The notes below the pieces were generated by a model. It was given only the letters and a program-made list of their open reading frames with translations. It was not told the origin of the DNA and did no database searches. The translations under genes and the position numbers were made by a program. Below are positions 24,351-33,019 of a DNA stretch of 64,000 nucleotides, in pieces (position 1 is the first letter of the stretch; each line of letters begins with the position of its first letter). The stretch is from CAG-791 sp963655255 (lineage in GTDB: Bacteria; Bacillota; Clostridia; Lachnospirales; Lachnospiraceae), in contig CAVKEB010000008.1 of assembly GCA_963655255.1 (NCBI GenBank), positions 19,800-83,799 on the forward strand, written 5' to 3'.

Positions 24351-26273
24351 ATGATGTATCCGACGGGACGTTACAACTTGAATTTTGATCTTGCGGCAGG
24401 CCTTCTGAACCTTCTTCTTTTGTTTGCTTTTTTCCGAAAGAAGAGGGTCCGGAGTTTTCGTGCGCGCCTGTTTTTCGGGATGGCCGCAGAGATGGCAGTG
24501 GCAGCCTTCGGAGAATTCGCAACCGGTGCGCTGCGCAACTGCGGCAGTCAGAACCTTCTGCTTCTGGAGGCGACGACGGGAATTGCCCATTACTTCTATA
24601 TTTCAACGGGGTACATGCTGCTGCTGTATCTGCTGGAGCTGACGGGGGGCGGCTACGGGCTGAGCTGGAAGCAAAAGCTCCTGATTTCCCTGCCGGAGTA
24701 TGTGCTGACAGCGGTGATGCTCCTTCCGTTTCTCCGCAGAATGACCTATTCCTACGATGCGGCGGGACAGTATGCCCGGGGGAATCTTTATAGCATTTAC
24801 GCGGTGGTGATCGCGTTCTATGCGATTCACTGTCTGATCCTGATGCTCCGCTACCGGAAGGCGCTTGCGGCGGATTTTTATTATCTGCTGTTTTTGTACG
24901 CCGGATGGATGGGGAGCTTTCTTCTGGAGCTCATCAGTCCCTATCTTCGCGCTTCGATCTTCCTGCAGTCGCTGTTCCTGACCGGCTGCATGATTCTGAT
25001 GGACAACGGGGAAGAGCTTCAGGATGCGGAAACGGGACTCCTGAGCGGTTATGCTCTGGATAAAGATGCCAGAGTCCTGTTCGGGGACCGGTATTCCTCG
25101 TGTCTCATCGCGGTGAAGCTTCAGCACTACACGTATTACAGCGTGATGCTTGGCACGGAGACGACGAGAGGGATTCTGCAGAAGATCGGCGGCTGGCTTC
25201 AGGAAATGGCAGGGAAGGACAGCAAGGTGTACCGGACCGGGCCCGGGGAATTCGTGATCCTGCACTATAACTGCCGGAGGGAACAGGCGGAGCCTCTTGC
25301 GGAGCTCATCCGGGAGCGTTTCTGCGGCTCCTGGGAGTTTGGATCGATCCGGATTCCAGTGGCGGCGCAGATCTGGATGACGCAGCTTCCGGAGAAGGTG
25401 AAGACGCCGGAGCAGCTGGCCTTTTTTGCACAGGCGGGCTACAACGACCGCCTGCCGAAGAACCGGATCTACATGGCCGATGAAATGCGGGACGAAGAGC
25501 GCCGCGTTTCCGTGGAAATGGCGGTGAAGCGGGCGCTGGACGGCGAATCCCTTCAGGTCTACTACCAGCCGATTTACGATGTAAAGTGCGGGAAGATTCA
25601 CTCGGCGGAGGCGCTGGTCCGCTTGAAGGACGAGGAGCTCGGCATGATTTCGCCCGAGGAGTTTATCGGAATTGCGGAGCAGACCGGAATGATCTCGCAG
25701 ATCGGCGAGTTTGTCTTTGAAAAGGTGTGCCGGTTCCTTGCTGAGGGAACCGCACAGCGGGCAGGACTTCAGTTCGTGGAGGTGAACCTCTCCACGGTGC
25801 AGTGCATGGACGCGGAGCTGTCGGAACGGCTTCTTTCCATCGCGGGAAAATACGGAATTTCCCCTTCTGAGATCAATCTGGAGATCACGGAATCGGCAAT
25901 GATCTATTCGAAGGAGACGATGCGGAAGGTGATGGGAGAGCTGCAGGCGGCAGGGTTTTCCTTCGCCCTGGATGATTTCGGGACGGGCCGCGCGAACTAT
26001 TCCTATCTGAAGGATTTTCCGTTCCGCCTGATCAAGGTGGACAAGAGCTTCCTGTGGGCAGAAGGAGAGAGCGAGGAGAGCCACGTGATTTTCGAGAACA
26101 TGCTGGCTCTCATCCGGGGTCTTCACCGGCAGGCGGTCGTGGAAGGCGTGGAGACGCAGCAGCAGCGCGACATGCTGACGGCGCACGGCGTGGAATATCT
26201 GCAGGGCTATTATTATTCAAGGCCTGTGCCGGAGCAGGAGTTTCTGAATTATCTGAAGCAGTTTAACGGTTAA
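24351..26273 (+). CDS. Membrane c-di-GMP phosphodiesterase (7TM, degenerate GGDEF, EAL)
   Basis: 640 residues. Roughly residues 1-220 contain seven hydrophobic segments. A GGDEF-like domain follows (about 230-375) whose signature is GPGEF and whose other diguanylate cyclase residues are missing, so it is probably regulatory. The EAL domain (about 390-635) looks active: YYQPIYD, SAEALVRL, VNLST, NLEITESA, DDFGTGRANYSYL, KVDKS and VEGVE are intact. It probably hydrolyses c-di-GMP in response to a membrane signal. rnfC starts 11 bases after its stop, so the three genes to 28808 look like one operon. Confidence 0.92.
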   Translation: MMYPTGRYNLNFDLAAGLLNLLLLFAFFRKKRVRSFRARLFFGMAAEMAVAAFGEFATGALRNCGSQNLLLLEATTGIAHYFYISTGYMLLLYLLELTGGGYGLSWKQKLLISLPEYVLTAVMLLPFLRRMTYSYDAAGQYARGNLYSIYAVVIAFYAIHCLILMLRYRKALAADFYYLLFLYAGWMGSFLLELISPYLRASIFLQSLFLTGCMILMDNGEELQDAETGLLSGYALDKDARVLFGDRYSSCLIAVKLQHYTYYSVMLGTETTRGILQKIGGWLQEMAGKDSKVYRTGPGEFVILHYNCRREQAEPLAELIRERFCGSWEFGSIRIPVAAQIWMTQLPEKVKTPEQLAFFAQAGYNDRLPKNRIYMADEMRDEERRVSVEMAVKRALDGESLQVYYQPIYDVKCGKIHSAEALVRLKDEELGMISPEEFIGIAEQTGMISQIGEFVFEKVCRFLAEGTAQRAGLQFVEVNLSTVQCMDAELSERLLSIAGKYGISPSEINLEITESAMIYSKETMRKVMGELQAAGFSFALDDFGTGRANYSYLKDFPFRLIKVDKSFLWAEGESEESHVIFENMLALIRGLHRQAVVEGVETQQQRDMLTAHGVEYLQGYYYSRPVPEQEFLNYLKQFNG

Positions 26274-26283
26274 AGGTAAAAAA

Positions 26284-27645
26284 ATGGCAAGACTGACATT
26301 TATCGGCGGAATCCGTCCCTATTCCGGGAAAGAGCTGTCCCGCGGGAGAAAAACGCGGGAGATGCTCCCTCTGGAGGGAAGAATGGTTTTTCCACTTCAG
26401 CAGCATATCGGCGCTCCGGCGGTTCCGGTGGTGCGGCCGGGAGACTGGGTCTGCTGCGGGCAGCTGATCGCCCGGGCGGACGGGGAGCTGTCCGCGAATC
26501 TCCACACCTCCGTATCAGGACAGGTGACTTCCCTGGAGGACGTTCCGGATGTTTCCGGAGAACCGGTTCCCTCCATTGTCATTGAGAACGACGGGCAGTA
26601 TGTTCCGATGCCGGTCCGGAATGATGTGGATCCCACGCGGATGACGAGGCAGGAGATTCTGACGGCAATCCGGGATGCGGGAATCGTGGGGCTTGGAGGA
26701 TCCGGGCTTCCCACGGACTATAAGCTTCTGAACGCCAACAAGGCGACCATGAACACGGTCATTGCCAACTGCGTGGAGTGCGAGCCATATCTGACGGGAG
26801 ATTACCGGCGGATTCTGGAGGATCCCTGGAAGGTGATCGATGGACTCGCCATTCTCCTCGGCGTTTTTCCAAAGGCAAGAGGAATCATTGCGGTCTCCGA
26901 ATCCAACCGGGAGGGATTCCGGCTTCTCCGCGAGCTCCTCATTGACAATCCGAGAATTTATGTGCGGCAGTGCAGGGACAAATATCCGCAGGGTTCCGAG
27001 CGCCAGCTGATCCATGCCGTGACGGGAAGAACCCTGAACGCGCGGATGCTCCCCTACGAGATCGGCTGCATGGTTGTGAACGCGCAGACGCTGGCGGCGG
27101 TCAGCGACGCGGTGCTCCTGCAGGAGCCCCTGACGGAGCGGATCATGACGATTTCCGGTCCGGCGGCGGCTTCTCCCTGCAATCTCCGGGTGCGGTGCGG
27201 CATCACCTATCGGGAGGTTCTGGAGCAGGCGGGAGGCCTCCGGCGGTATTACCGGGACAACAATACGCTCCTTCTGGCCGGCGGCCCGCTGACGGGGAAG
27301 GAGATCATGAACCTGGATGCTCCGGTCACGAAGCTTTCCTCGGCCCTGATCTGTCTTCCCAGGAGCATGGCCGCGGCGAAAAAGGAAACGCCCTGCATCC
27401 GGTGCCGCCGCTGCACGCAGGTCTGTCCCAACCAGATCGTTCCGATGCAGCTGGTCAGGGACGCAAGGCTGAAGAACAAACCGGCTTTTGTGGAGCATGC
27501 CGGCATGGAGTGCTGCGACTGCGGATGCTGCAGCTATGTCTGCCCGGCGGGGATTGACCTTGCGGCGGAGATCGGAGCCATGAAGCGCGAGTGTCTGCGC
27601 AACAGCGTCCTGGCGGGAGAGTACGGAAGGAGGTACCAGAATTGA
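26284..27645 (+). CDS. rnfC: RnfC-type electron transport subunit
   Basis: Peripheral NADH-side subunit of Rnf complexes, 453 residues. The barrel-sandwich start (FIGGIRPYSGKELSRG) and conserved NCVECEPYLTGDYR and YPQGSERQLI are present. Two 4Fe-4S motifs occur near 370 and 408: CIRCRRCTQVCPNQ and CCDCGCCSYVCPAG. The glycine-rich nucleotide motif reads GLGGSGLPTDYK rather than the more usual GMGGATFPTHVK. It is followed by rnfD only, with no rnfG, E, A or B in the window. A weak AAAGGT site overlaps the EAL stop. Confidence 0.9.
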   Translation: MARLTFIGGIRPYSGKELSRGRKTREMLPLEGRMVFPLQQHIGAPAVPVVRPGDWVCCGQLIARADGELSANLHTSVSGQVTSLEDVPDVSGEPVPSIVIENDGQYVPMPVRNDVDPTRMTRQEILTAIRDAGIVGLGGSGLPTDYKLLNANKATMNTVIANCVECEPYLTGDYRRILEDPWKVIDGLAILLGVFPKARGIIAVSESNREGFRLLRELLIDNPRIYVRQCRDKYPQGSERQLIHAVTGRTLNARMLPYEIGCMVVNAQTLAAVSDAVLLQEPLTERIMTISGPAAASPCNLRVRCGITYREVLEQAGGLRRYYRDNNTLLLAGGPLTGKEIMNLDAPVTKLSSALICLPRSMAAAKKETPCIRCRRCTQVCPNQIVPMQLVRDARLKNKPAFVEHAGMECCDCGCCSYVCPAGIDLAAEIGAMKRECLRNSVLAGEYGRRYQN

Positions 27646-28808
27646 AGCGCAGAATGGTAAAAGCCTTCGAAACGGCCCCCTTTGTGCGGTCCCGGATGAC
27701 CACCGGAGATCTGATGTATTTCGTGGTGCTGGCCCTTCTGCCGTGCGCGGGGATGGGAATTTACCGTTACGGTTTTCATGCGGCGCTCCTCGTCGGAATT
27801 TCCGTGGGAACCGCCGTGGTTTCGGAATTCGTCTGCGACTGGATCTGGAAGAGCCGTGCGTCGTCCGTCATGGACTATTCATGCATTGTGACGGGCCTGA
27901 TCGGAGGCCTGATCCTGCCGCCGTCGGCTCCTTACTGGGCGGCGGCTGCCCTGGCGGCGCTGGCGATCATTCTGTTCAAGCATGCGTTCGGCGGACTGGG
28001 ACACAATCTCCTGAACCCTGCGATGGCGGCCAAGTGCGTTCTGCTGCTCGCCAGCCGGGACATGATGCTGAATCTGTCTGCAAAAGGCTATGACGGCGCG
28101 GCCCCGCTCGCGCTTCTCCAGAGCGGAGAGACGCCGGACCTCGCGAATATGCTGACGGGAAACGTCCCGGGATACATCGGAACGTCCTCGGCGCTGGCGG
28201 TGCTGGCGGCCGCGGTGATTCTGTTCCTCGCGGGCCTGATTGACCTTACGGTGCCGCTTGCATCCATCGTCTCGTTTTCCGTCTGCTATGTGCTGATCGG
28301 GCGGTACGGACTGTCCCCCTATACGCTGGCGATTCAGATCTGCGGCGGGAGCTTCCTCTTCACGGCCTTTATCATGGCGGAGGACTTCACGACGTCTCCG
28401 GTCTCACAGGCGGCGAGGATCTGGTACGGCCTTATCTTCGGCGCGGCGGTGTTCTGGCTGCGGAGGGCCGGACTCTATGAGGACGCGGTGGTGTACGCGC
28501 TTCTTTTCGTGAACTTCCTGCGGCCGCTCCTGGACCGGAAGCTTGCACCGAAGCCGTTCGGCGCGGCGGCGAAGAAGTGGATTATCAAGGAGCCGAAGAA
28601 GCGCAGGAGAACGCAGGACAGCGCGGCTCCTGTGCCGGAGATCACCAACGAGGCTCTGGATCAGGAGTTCTTAAGGTTCCAGGAGCAGATCGAGAAGGAA
28701 GCAAGAGGGCTGGAGGCAGCCCGTTATACCGGCGATGACACATTGCTGCAGCAGGCGCTTGCCGAGGCCCGGGAGGAGAACCATGCGGATAAGGAACGGA
28801 ACGGATGA
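27642..28808 (+). CDS. rnfD: RnfD-type membrane subunit lacking the flavin threonine
   Basis: 388 residues, about nine to ten membrane segments (SSVMDYSCIVTGLIGGLILPPSAPYW, FGGLGHNLLNPAMAAKCVLLLASR). In RnfD/NqrB a threonine in an S/T-x-A-T-P-L motif carries covalent FMN. Here the matching site reads DGAAPLALL, with Ala in that place. A charged C-terminal tail of about 70 residues (KKRRRTQDSA... coiled-coil-like) exceeds the usual length. TTG 27642 overlaps the rnfC stop and has AGGAGG eight bases before; ATG 27654 is the alternative. Since rnfGEAB are absent here, normal Rnf function is doubtful. Confidence 0.87.
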   Translation: MKRRMVKAFETAPFVRSRMTTGDLMYFVVLALLPCAGMGIYRYGFHAALLVGISVGTAVVSEFVCDWIWKSRASSVMDYSCIVTGLIGGLILPPSAPYWAAAALAALAIILFKHAFGGLGHNLLNPAMAAKCVLLLASRDMMLNLSAKGYDGAAPLALLQSGETPDLANMLTGNVPGYIGTSSALAVLAAAVILFLAGLIDLTVPLASIVSFSVCYVLIGRYGLSPYTLAIQICGGSFLFTAFIMAEDFTTSPVSQAARIWYGLIFGAAVFWLRRAGLYEDAVVYALLFVNFLRPLLDRKLAPKPFGAAAKKWIIKEPKKRRRTQDSAAPVPEITNEALDQEFLRFQEQIEKEARGLEAARYTGDDTLLQQALAEAREENHADKERNG

Positions 28809-28900
28809 GCTGCATAGGTTTGTTTCGGCGCATCTGCAGAATTGCAGCGGAGAAATTTCCTTTGTGAAATTCTCCTTGTGCCGTTAAGATAAACTGCAGC
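28809..28900 (+). promoter_or_regulatory. Structured leader between rnfD and thrC
   Basis: Nested pairings: GCTGCATAGGTTT with AAACTGCAGC (outer), CGGCGCA with TGTGCCG (inner), enclosing CTGCA/TGCAG and GGAGAAATTTC/GTGAAATTCTCC hairpins. The last hairpin resembles ones in the leaders at 36190, 50650, 55815 and 59970. No threonine attenuator peptide or T-box sequence is visible. Confidence 0.5.
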
Positions 28901-28947
28901 AGGCACAGAACAGGCCGCGGACGAACCGCGGCAGGGGAGGTATAAAG

Positions 28948-30492
28948 ATGAATCGTATCATGTATCGCAGCACACGGAGTGAGAGCACACCGATCACGGC
29001 ATCCCAGGCAATCCTGAAGGGACTGTCCGATGACGGCGGACTGTTTGTCCCCACATCTCTTCCGAAGCTGGATGTTTCATTGGAGAAACTGGCCGGAATG
29101 ACCTATCAGGAGGTCGCCTATGAGGTCATGAAGCTGTTCCTTACGGATTACACGGAGGAAGAGCTGAAGGGGTGCATTGCGGCAGCATACGACAGCAAGT
29201 TCGACACGGCGGCCATCGCTCCTCTTAAGACGGTGAACGGAGCGCAGTACATGGAGCTGTTCCACGGCGCGACCATTGCGTTCAAGGACATGGCGCTGTC
29301 CATCCTGCCGCACCTGATGATCACGGCGGCGAAGAAGAACCACGAAGACAAGAAGATCGTCATTCTGACCGCGACCTCCGGCGATACCGGAAAGGCGGCA
29401 CTGGCGGGCTTTGCCGATGTTCCCGGAACGAAAATCATCGTATTTTACCCGAAGGACGGCGTCTCCTCCATTCAGGAGCGGCAGATGGTGACCCAGAAGG
29501 GAGACAATACGTGCGTCATCGGCATCCGCGGCAACTTCGACGATGCGCAGAGCGGCGTGAAAAAGATTTTCACGGATCCGGAGGAAAAGGCGAAGCTTTC
29601 GGCGGCAGGCTATCAGTTCTCCTCGGCGAACTCCATCAACATCGGGCGTCTGGTTCCGCAGATCGCCTATTATGTCTGGGCTTACACGAGACTTATCGGC
29701 TCGGCGGAGAACGAGAAGAAGGGAATTCCGGTCAGTGCCGGGATGACGGAAGCAGATGCGCTGGCGGCAGGAGAAGCCGTGAACTTCGTCGTGCCAACCG
29801 GAAACTTCGGCAACATCCTTGCGGCCTATTATGCGAAGGAGCTCGGCGTTCCGGTGCACAAGCTGATCTGTGCCTCCAACTCCAACAAGGTTCTGTTCGA
29901 TTTCTTCCAGACCGGCGAGTATGACCGGAACCGCGCCTTCGTCCTGACGACCTCGCCGTCGATGGACATTCTGATTTCGTCCAACCTGGAGCGCCTGATC
30001 TACCACATCGCGGGCGACAGCGCTGCGGCGGATGCGGGCTTTATGAAGGAGCTCTCTGAGACGGGAAAGTATCAGATCACGGATTCCATGCGCGAAAAGC
30101 TTGCGGATTTTGCCTCCGGATGGGCAACGGAAGAGGAGACCGCACAGGAGATCCGCGAGCGCTATGAGAAGGACGGCTATGTCATTGATCCGCACACCGC
30201 AGTGGCATCGGCGGTTTACGGCAAGTACCGGAAGGAGACCGGCGATGAGACGAGAACCGTGATTGTTTCCACCGCCTCTCCGTTTAAGTTCGAGACCGCG
30301 GTCATGAAGGCACTCGGGAAGCCGCATGAGCTCCCGGATCTGGAGCTTGCGGATGCGCTGTCCGCAGTCAGCGGCGTTCCGGTTCCCCAGGCGGTTGCGG
30401 GCCTTCGCGGCGCAGAGATTCGTCACAAGACGGTTTGTGACCGGGACGCTTCGGCGATGGCTGCCGAAGTCGAGAAGTTTCTGGGGATCTGA
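28948..30492 (+). CDS. thrC: Threonine synthase
   Basis: PLP enzyme converting O-phosphohomoserine to threonine, 514 residues. The N-terminal MYRSTRSESTPITASQAILKGLSDDGGLFVP and the PLP lysine Lys113 in HGATIAFKDMAL identify the longer, yeast/E. coli-like class. TATSGDTGKAALAGF binds the phosphate and VPTGNFGNILAAYYAKELG is conserved. GGGGAGG precedes the ATG. It is alone; a terminator follows. Confidence 0.96.
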   Translation: MNRIMYRSTRSESTPITASQAILKGLSDDGGLFVPTSLPKLDVSLEKLAGMTYQEVAYEVMKLFLTDYTEEELKGCIAAAYDSKFDTAAIAPLKTVNGAQYMELFHGATIAFKDMALSILPHLMITAAKKNHEDKKIVILTATSGDTGKAALAGFADVPGTKIIVFYPKDGVSSIQERQMVTQKGDNTCVIGIRGNFDDAQSGVKKIFTDPEEKAKLSAAGYQFSSANSINIGRLVPQIAYYVWAYTRLIGSAENEKKGIPVSAGMTEADALAAGEAVNFVVPTGNFGNILAAYYAKELGVPVHKLICASNSNKVLFDFFQTGEYDRNRAFVLTTSPSMDILISSNLERLIYHIAGDSAAADAGFMKELSETGKYQITDSMREKLADFASGWATEEETAQEIRERYEKDGYVIDPHTAVASAVYGKYRKETGDETRTVIVSTASPFKFETAVMKALGKPHELPDLELADALSAVSGVPVPQAVAGLRGAEIRHKTVCDRDASAMAAEVEKFLGI

Positions 30493-30509
30493 GCGAAGAC
30501 AGTAATGGG

Positions 30510-30574
30510 AAAAAGAGGCGCGCCGCGCTCATGTGACGCTTCGCCGTCGAAATCGCGCGGCTGCATCTCTTTTC
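30510..30574 (+). terminator. Terminator after thrC
   Basis: AAAAGAGGCGCGCCGCGC pairs with GCGCGGCTGCATCTCTTTT across a 26-base loop that may fold itself. It ends in a T run. Confidence 0.75.
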
Positions 30575-30641
30575 TGTAAGCAGTATTCGGGAATAAAAAG
30601 CAGAACGATTGAATATCGGAATAGAGAAAGAAGGAAGAATG

Positions 30642-32564
30642 ATGGCAGAAAATCAGTGTGTGGCGCGTCTTGCCGCGCTGCGGAAGGCGATGGAACAAAG
30701 TGGTGCGGACACCGTTCTGATTCCTACAGCGGATTATCACAATTCGGAATATGTGGCGGACTGCTTCAAGGCAAGGGAGTATTACAGCGGATTCACCGGC
30801 TCCGCGGGAACGCTTGCGGTGCGGGGAGACGAGGCGGCTCTCTGGGCAGACGGCCGTTATTTTATCCAGGCGGAGCATGAACTGGAGGGAAGCGGCGTCA
30901 CGCTGATGAAGATGGGCGAGCCCGGAGTGCCGACGCTTCATGAGTGGCTGAAGAGCCACATGCCGGAGAAGTCGGTCCTTTTCTTTGACGGACGCTGCAT
31001 CACGAAGGCGGAGGGAGAGGCACTGTCTCTTCTTCTTGCAGGAAAGGGCATTTCCATCCGGGCGGACCGCGATCTTGCGGGGGATGCCTGGGAAAACCGC
31101 CCCGCGCTTCCGGAGCATCCGGTTTTCCTTCTTGACGCGGACAAGTACGCCGGTGAGACGGCGCAGTCGAAGCTGGGAAGACTCCGCGCGCGGATGGAGG
31201 AGAAAAACGTCACGGCGTATGTCAGCAGCAAGCTGGACGAGATCATGTGGCTGTTCAACATCCGCGGAAACGATGTGGAGTGCAACCCCGTTGCCCTGTC
31301 CTATGCGGTTGTGACGAAGGAAACGGCTCTTTTGTATCTGCAGGATGCGGAGGTGACGGAGGAGCTTTCGGATTATGCGAAGGCTTCCGGAATCACGCTT
31401 CGAAGCTATGGGGAGTTTCTCTCCGATCTGCCGGAGCTTCCCCTGGGATCCGGCAGGGAGGAGACACGTGTCTGGATTGATCCGGATTACACGAGCTATG
31501 CCGTATACCGGGGCCTTTTGCAGAATCTGGACCGCGGCATTGAGAGGAGCCTGAAGGAGAGGGAGAATCTGGACCTTTCCGTTCTTCCGGCCGCAGCAGC
31601 CGGAAAGATCCGGGCGGAGGAAGAGAGAAAGCTTCTCGTGGAGACGCCGAGCCCGGTGGACTACATGAAGTCCATCCGGAACGAGACGGAGATCCGCAAC
31701 TTCCGGGATGCCTATGTGGAGGACAGCGCCGCGCTGACGAAGTTCATCTACTGGCTGAAAAAGAGCATGAAGGAAGGTGCCGCACTGACAGAAGGATCGG
31801 CGGCTTCCTATCTGGATCATTTGAGGGCAGGAATTTCGGATTATGTGGAGCTGTCCTTCCCGACGATTTCGGCCTATGGCAGCAATGCGGCCATGATGCA
31901 CTATGAGCCCGGAGCGGACGGCGGAGCGAAGATTTCTCCCGAGGGAATGCTGCTCGTGGATTCCGGCGGACATTATCTTCGCGGCACCACGGATGTCACG
32001 AGAACCATGTCGGTCGGACCGGTGACGGACGAGATGCGCCGCAGCTATACGCTGACGGCGGTGTCCCAGCTGCAGCTGATGGGAACGGTTTTCCTGAAGG
32101 GCTGCAACGGCATGGCGCTTGACATCATGGCAAGAGAGCCTATGTGGGAGAACGGCATGGACTACAAGTGCGGAACCGGTCACGGAATCGGATATCTCTT
32201 GAATGTGCATGAAGGACCGCAGACCATCCGCTGGAGAGTCCGTGAGAAGGCGGATTCGACGCCGTTCGAGGCCGGCATGGTGGTGTCGGATGAGCCGGGC
32301 GTTTACCGCGAGGGCGAGTACGGCATCCGGATTGAGACGATTCTCCTGTGCCGCGAGTGGGGAACCACACCGGACGGAACGTTCCTCTGCTTTGAGCCGC
32401 TTACCTTTGCGCCGTTGGACCGCGATCTGATTGATCCGGAGGTTCTCACGCCGCACACGAGAGCCCTGCTGAACCGGTACCACGAAGAGGTGGTGGAGAA
32501 AATCTCTCCTTATCTGAACGAAGAGGAGAAGGCATGGCTTGTGAAGGAGTGCGCAAAGATCTGA
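30642..32564 (+). CDS. Xaa-Pro aminopeptidase, M24B family long form
   Basis: Aminopeptidase P that removes N-terminal residues before proline, 640 residues, the long three-domain form. Two creatinase-like N-terminal domains (ADYHNSEYVADCFKAREYYSGFTGSAG) precede the pita-bread fold. Metal ligands are seen in LLVDSGGHYLRGTTDVTRT (two Asp), GTGHGIGYLLNVHEGP (His) and the two Glu in VSDEPGVYREGEYGIRIET. ATG 30642 follows GAAAGAAGG; ATG 30639 is possible. Confidence 0.94.
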   Translation: MAENQCVARLAALRKAMEQSGADTVLIPTADYHNSEYVADCFKAREYYSGFTGSAGTLAVRGDEAALWADGRYFIQAEHELEGSGVTLMKMGEPGVPTLHEWLKSHMPEKSVLFFDGRCITKAEGEALSLLLAGKGISIRADRDLAGDAWENRPALPEHPVFLLDADKYAGETAQSKLGRLRARMEEKNVTAYVSSKLDEIMWLFNIRGNDVECNPVALSYAVVTKETALLYLQDAEVTEELSDYAKASGITLRSYGEFLSDLPELPLGSGREETRVWIDPDYTSYAVYRGLLQNLDRGIERSLKERENLDLSVLPAAAAGKIRAEEERKLLVETPSPVDYMKSIRNETEIRNFRDAYVEDSAALTKFIYWLKKSMKEGAALTEGSAASYLDHLRAGISDYVELSFPTISAYGSNAAMMHYEPGADGGAKISPEGMLLVDSGGHYLRGTTDVTRTMSVGPVTDEMRRSYTLTAVSQLQLMGTVFLKGCNGMALDIMAREPMWENGMDYKCGTGHGIGYLLNVHEGPQTIRWRVREKADSTPFEAGMVVSDEPGVYREGEYGIRIETILLCREWGTTPDGTFLCFEPLTFAPLDRDLIDPEVLTPHTRALLNRYHEEVVEKISPYLNEEEKAWLVKECAKI

Positions 32565-32698
32565 GTGCGGATGTTCCTGCCGTATCCTGCGTTTTCCGGA
32601 ATATGCAGATGCTCTGCCACATCCGGTATTTTCAAAGTATGCGGCCTGCGGGCAGAGCCTTTGTTTCCCGTGGCGGCTTTTCGCAGGGGAGGAACACG

Positions 32699-32727
32699 TA
32701 GACAAAAGCGGGGGAGCTTGTTATACT
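32699..32727 (+). promoter_or_regulatory. Promoter of the 6S-like RNA
   Basis: TAGACA (32699-32704) and TATACT (32722-32727) are 17 bases apart, and TG before the -10 makes it extended. It predicts a start near 32734. The 135 bases between the pepP stop and this promoter contain no gene. Confidence 0.7.
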
Positions 32728-32733
32728 TAATTT

Positions 32734-32992
32734 TGCCCGGAAGCATTTTTCCTGTGTTATTTTGAACCTACAAATACTTTAAACGGGAGCTTAGTCTTGC
32801 AGTATGGCTGTCGCGCCCCCGCCTTACGAGGACGGAAGATCCCCGGCTTGTCCGGCGGTCTAGGGATGGCAAAAGTATCTGCCGCGGGCACCCACCTGGC
32901 TGAGGCTAGGAGTCAAAGTGCACAGGGCCGAAGGGTTTTTACGGCAATGAGAGGGCCGGTCTGGAGTGAATGCTTCAGGTCGGCTTTTTTGG
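32734..32992 (+). ncRNA. ssrS: Probable 6S RNA
   Basis: A GC-rich, gene-free stretch with a strong promoter before it and a terminator at its end, as expected for an abundant stable RNA. GCGGGCACCCACCTGG (about 32882-32897) resembles the conserved 3' part of bacterial 6S RNA as I recall it, and ATACTTT near the 5' end can pair with AAAGTAT ahead of that motif. The mature RNA may start later than the predicted start, near 32765. 6S RNA holds housekeeping RNA polymerase in stationary phase. The identification is from memory of the motif, not a covariance search. Confidence 0.55.
32954..32992 (+). terminator. Terminator of the 6S-like RNA
   Basis: GCCGGTCTGGAG pairs with CTTCAGGTCGGC around TGAATG and is followed by TTTTTT. 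Confidence 0.9.
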
Positions 32993-33019
32993 AATAGAAA
33001 ATAAAACTGAAAGCCTGTC

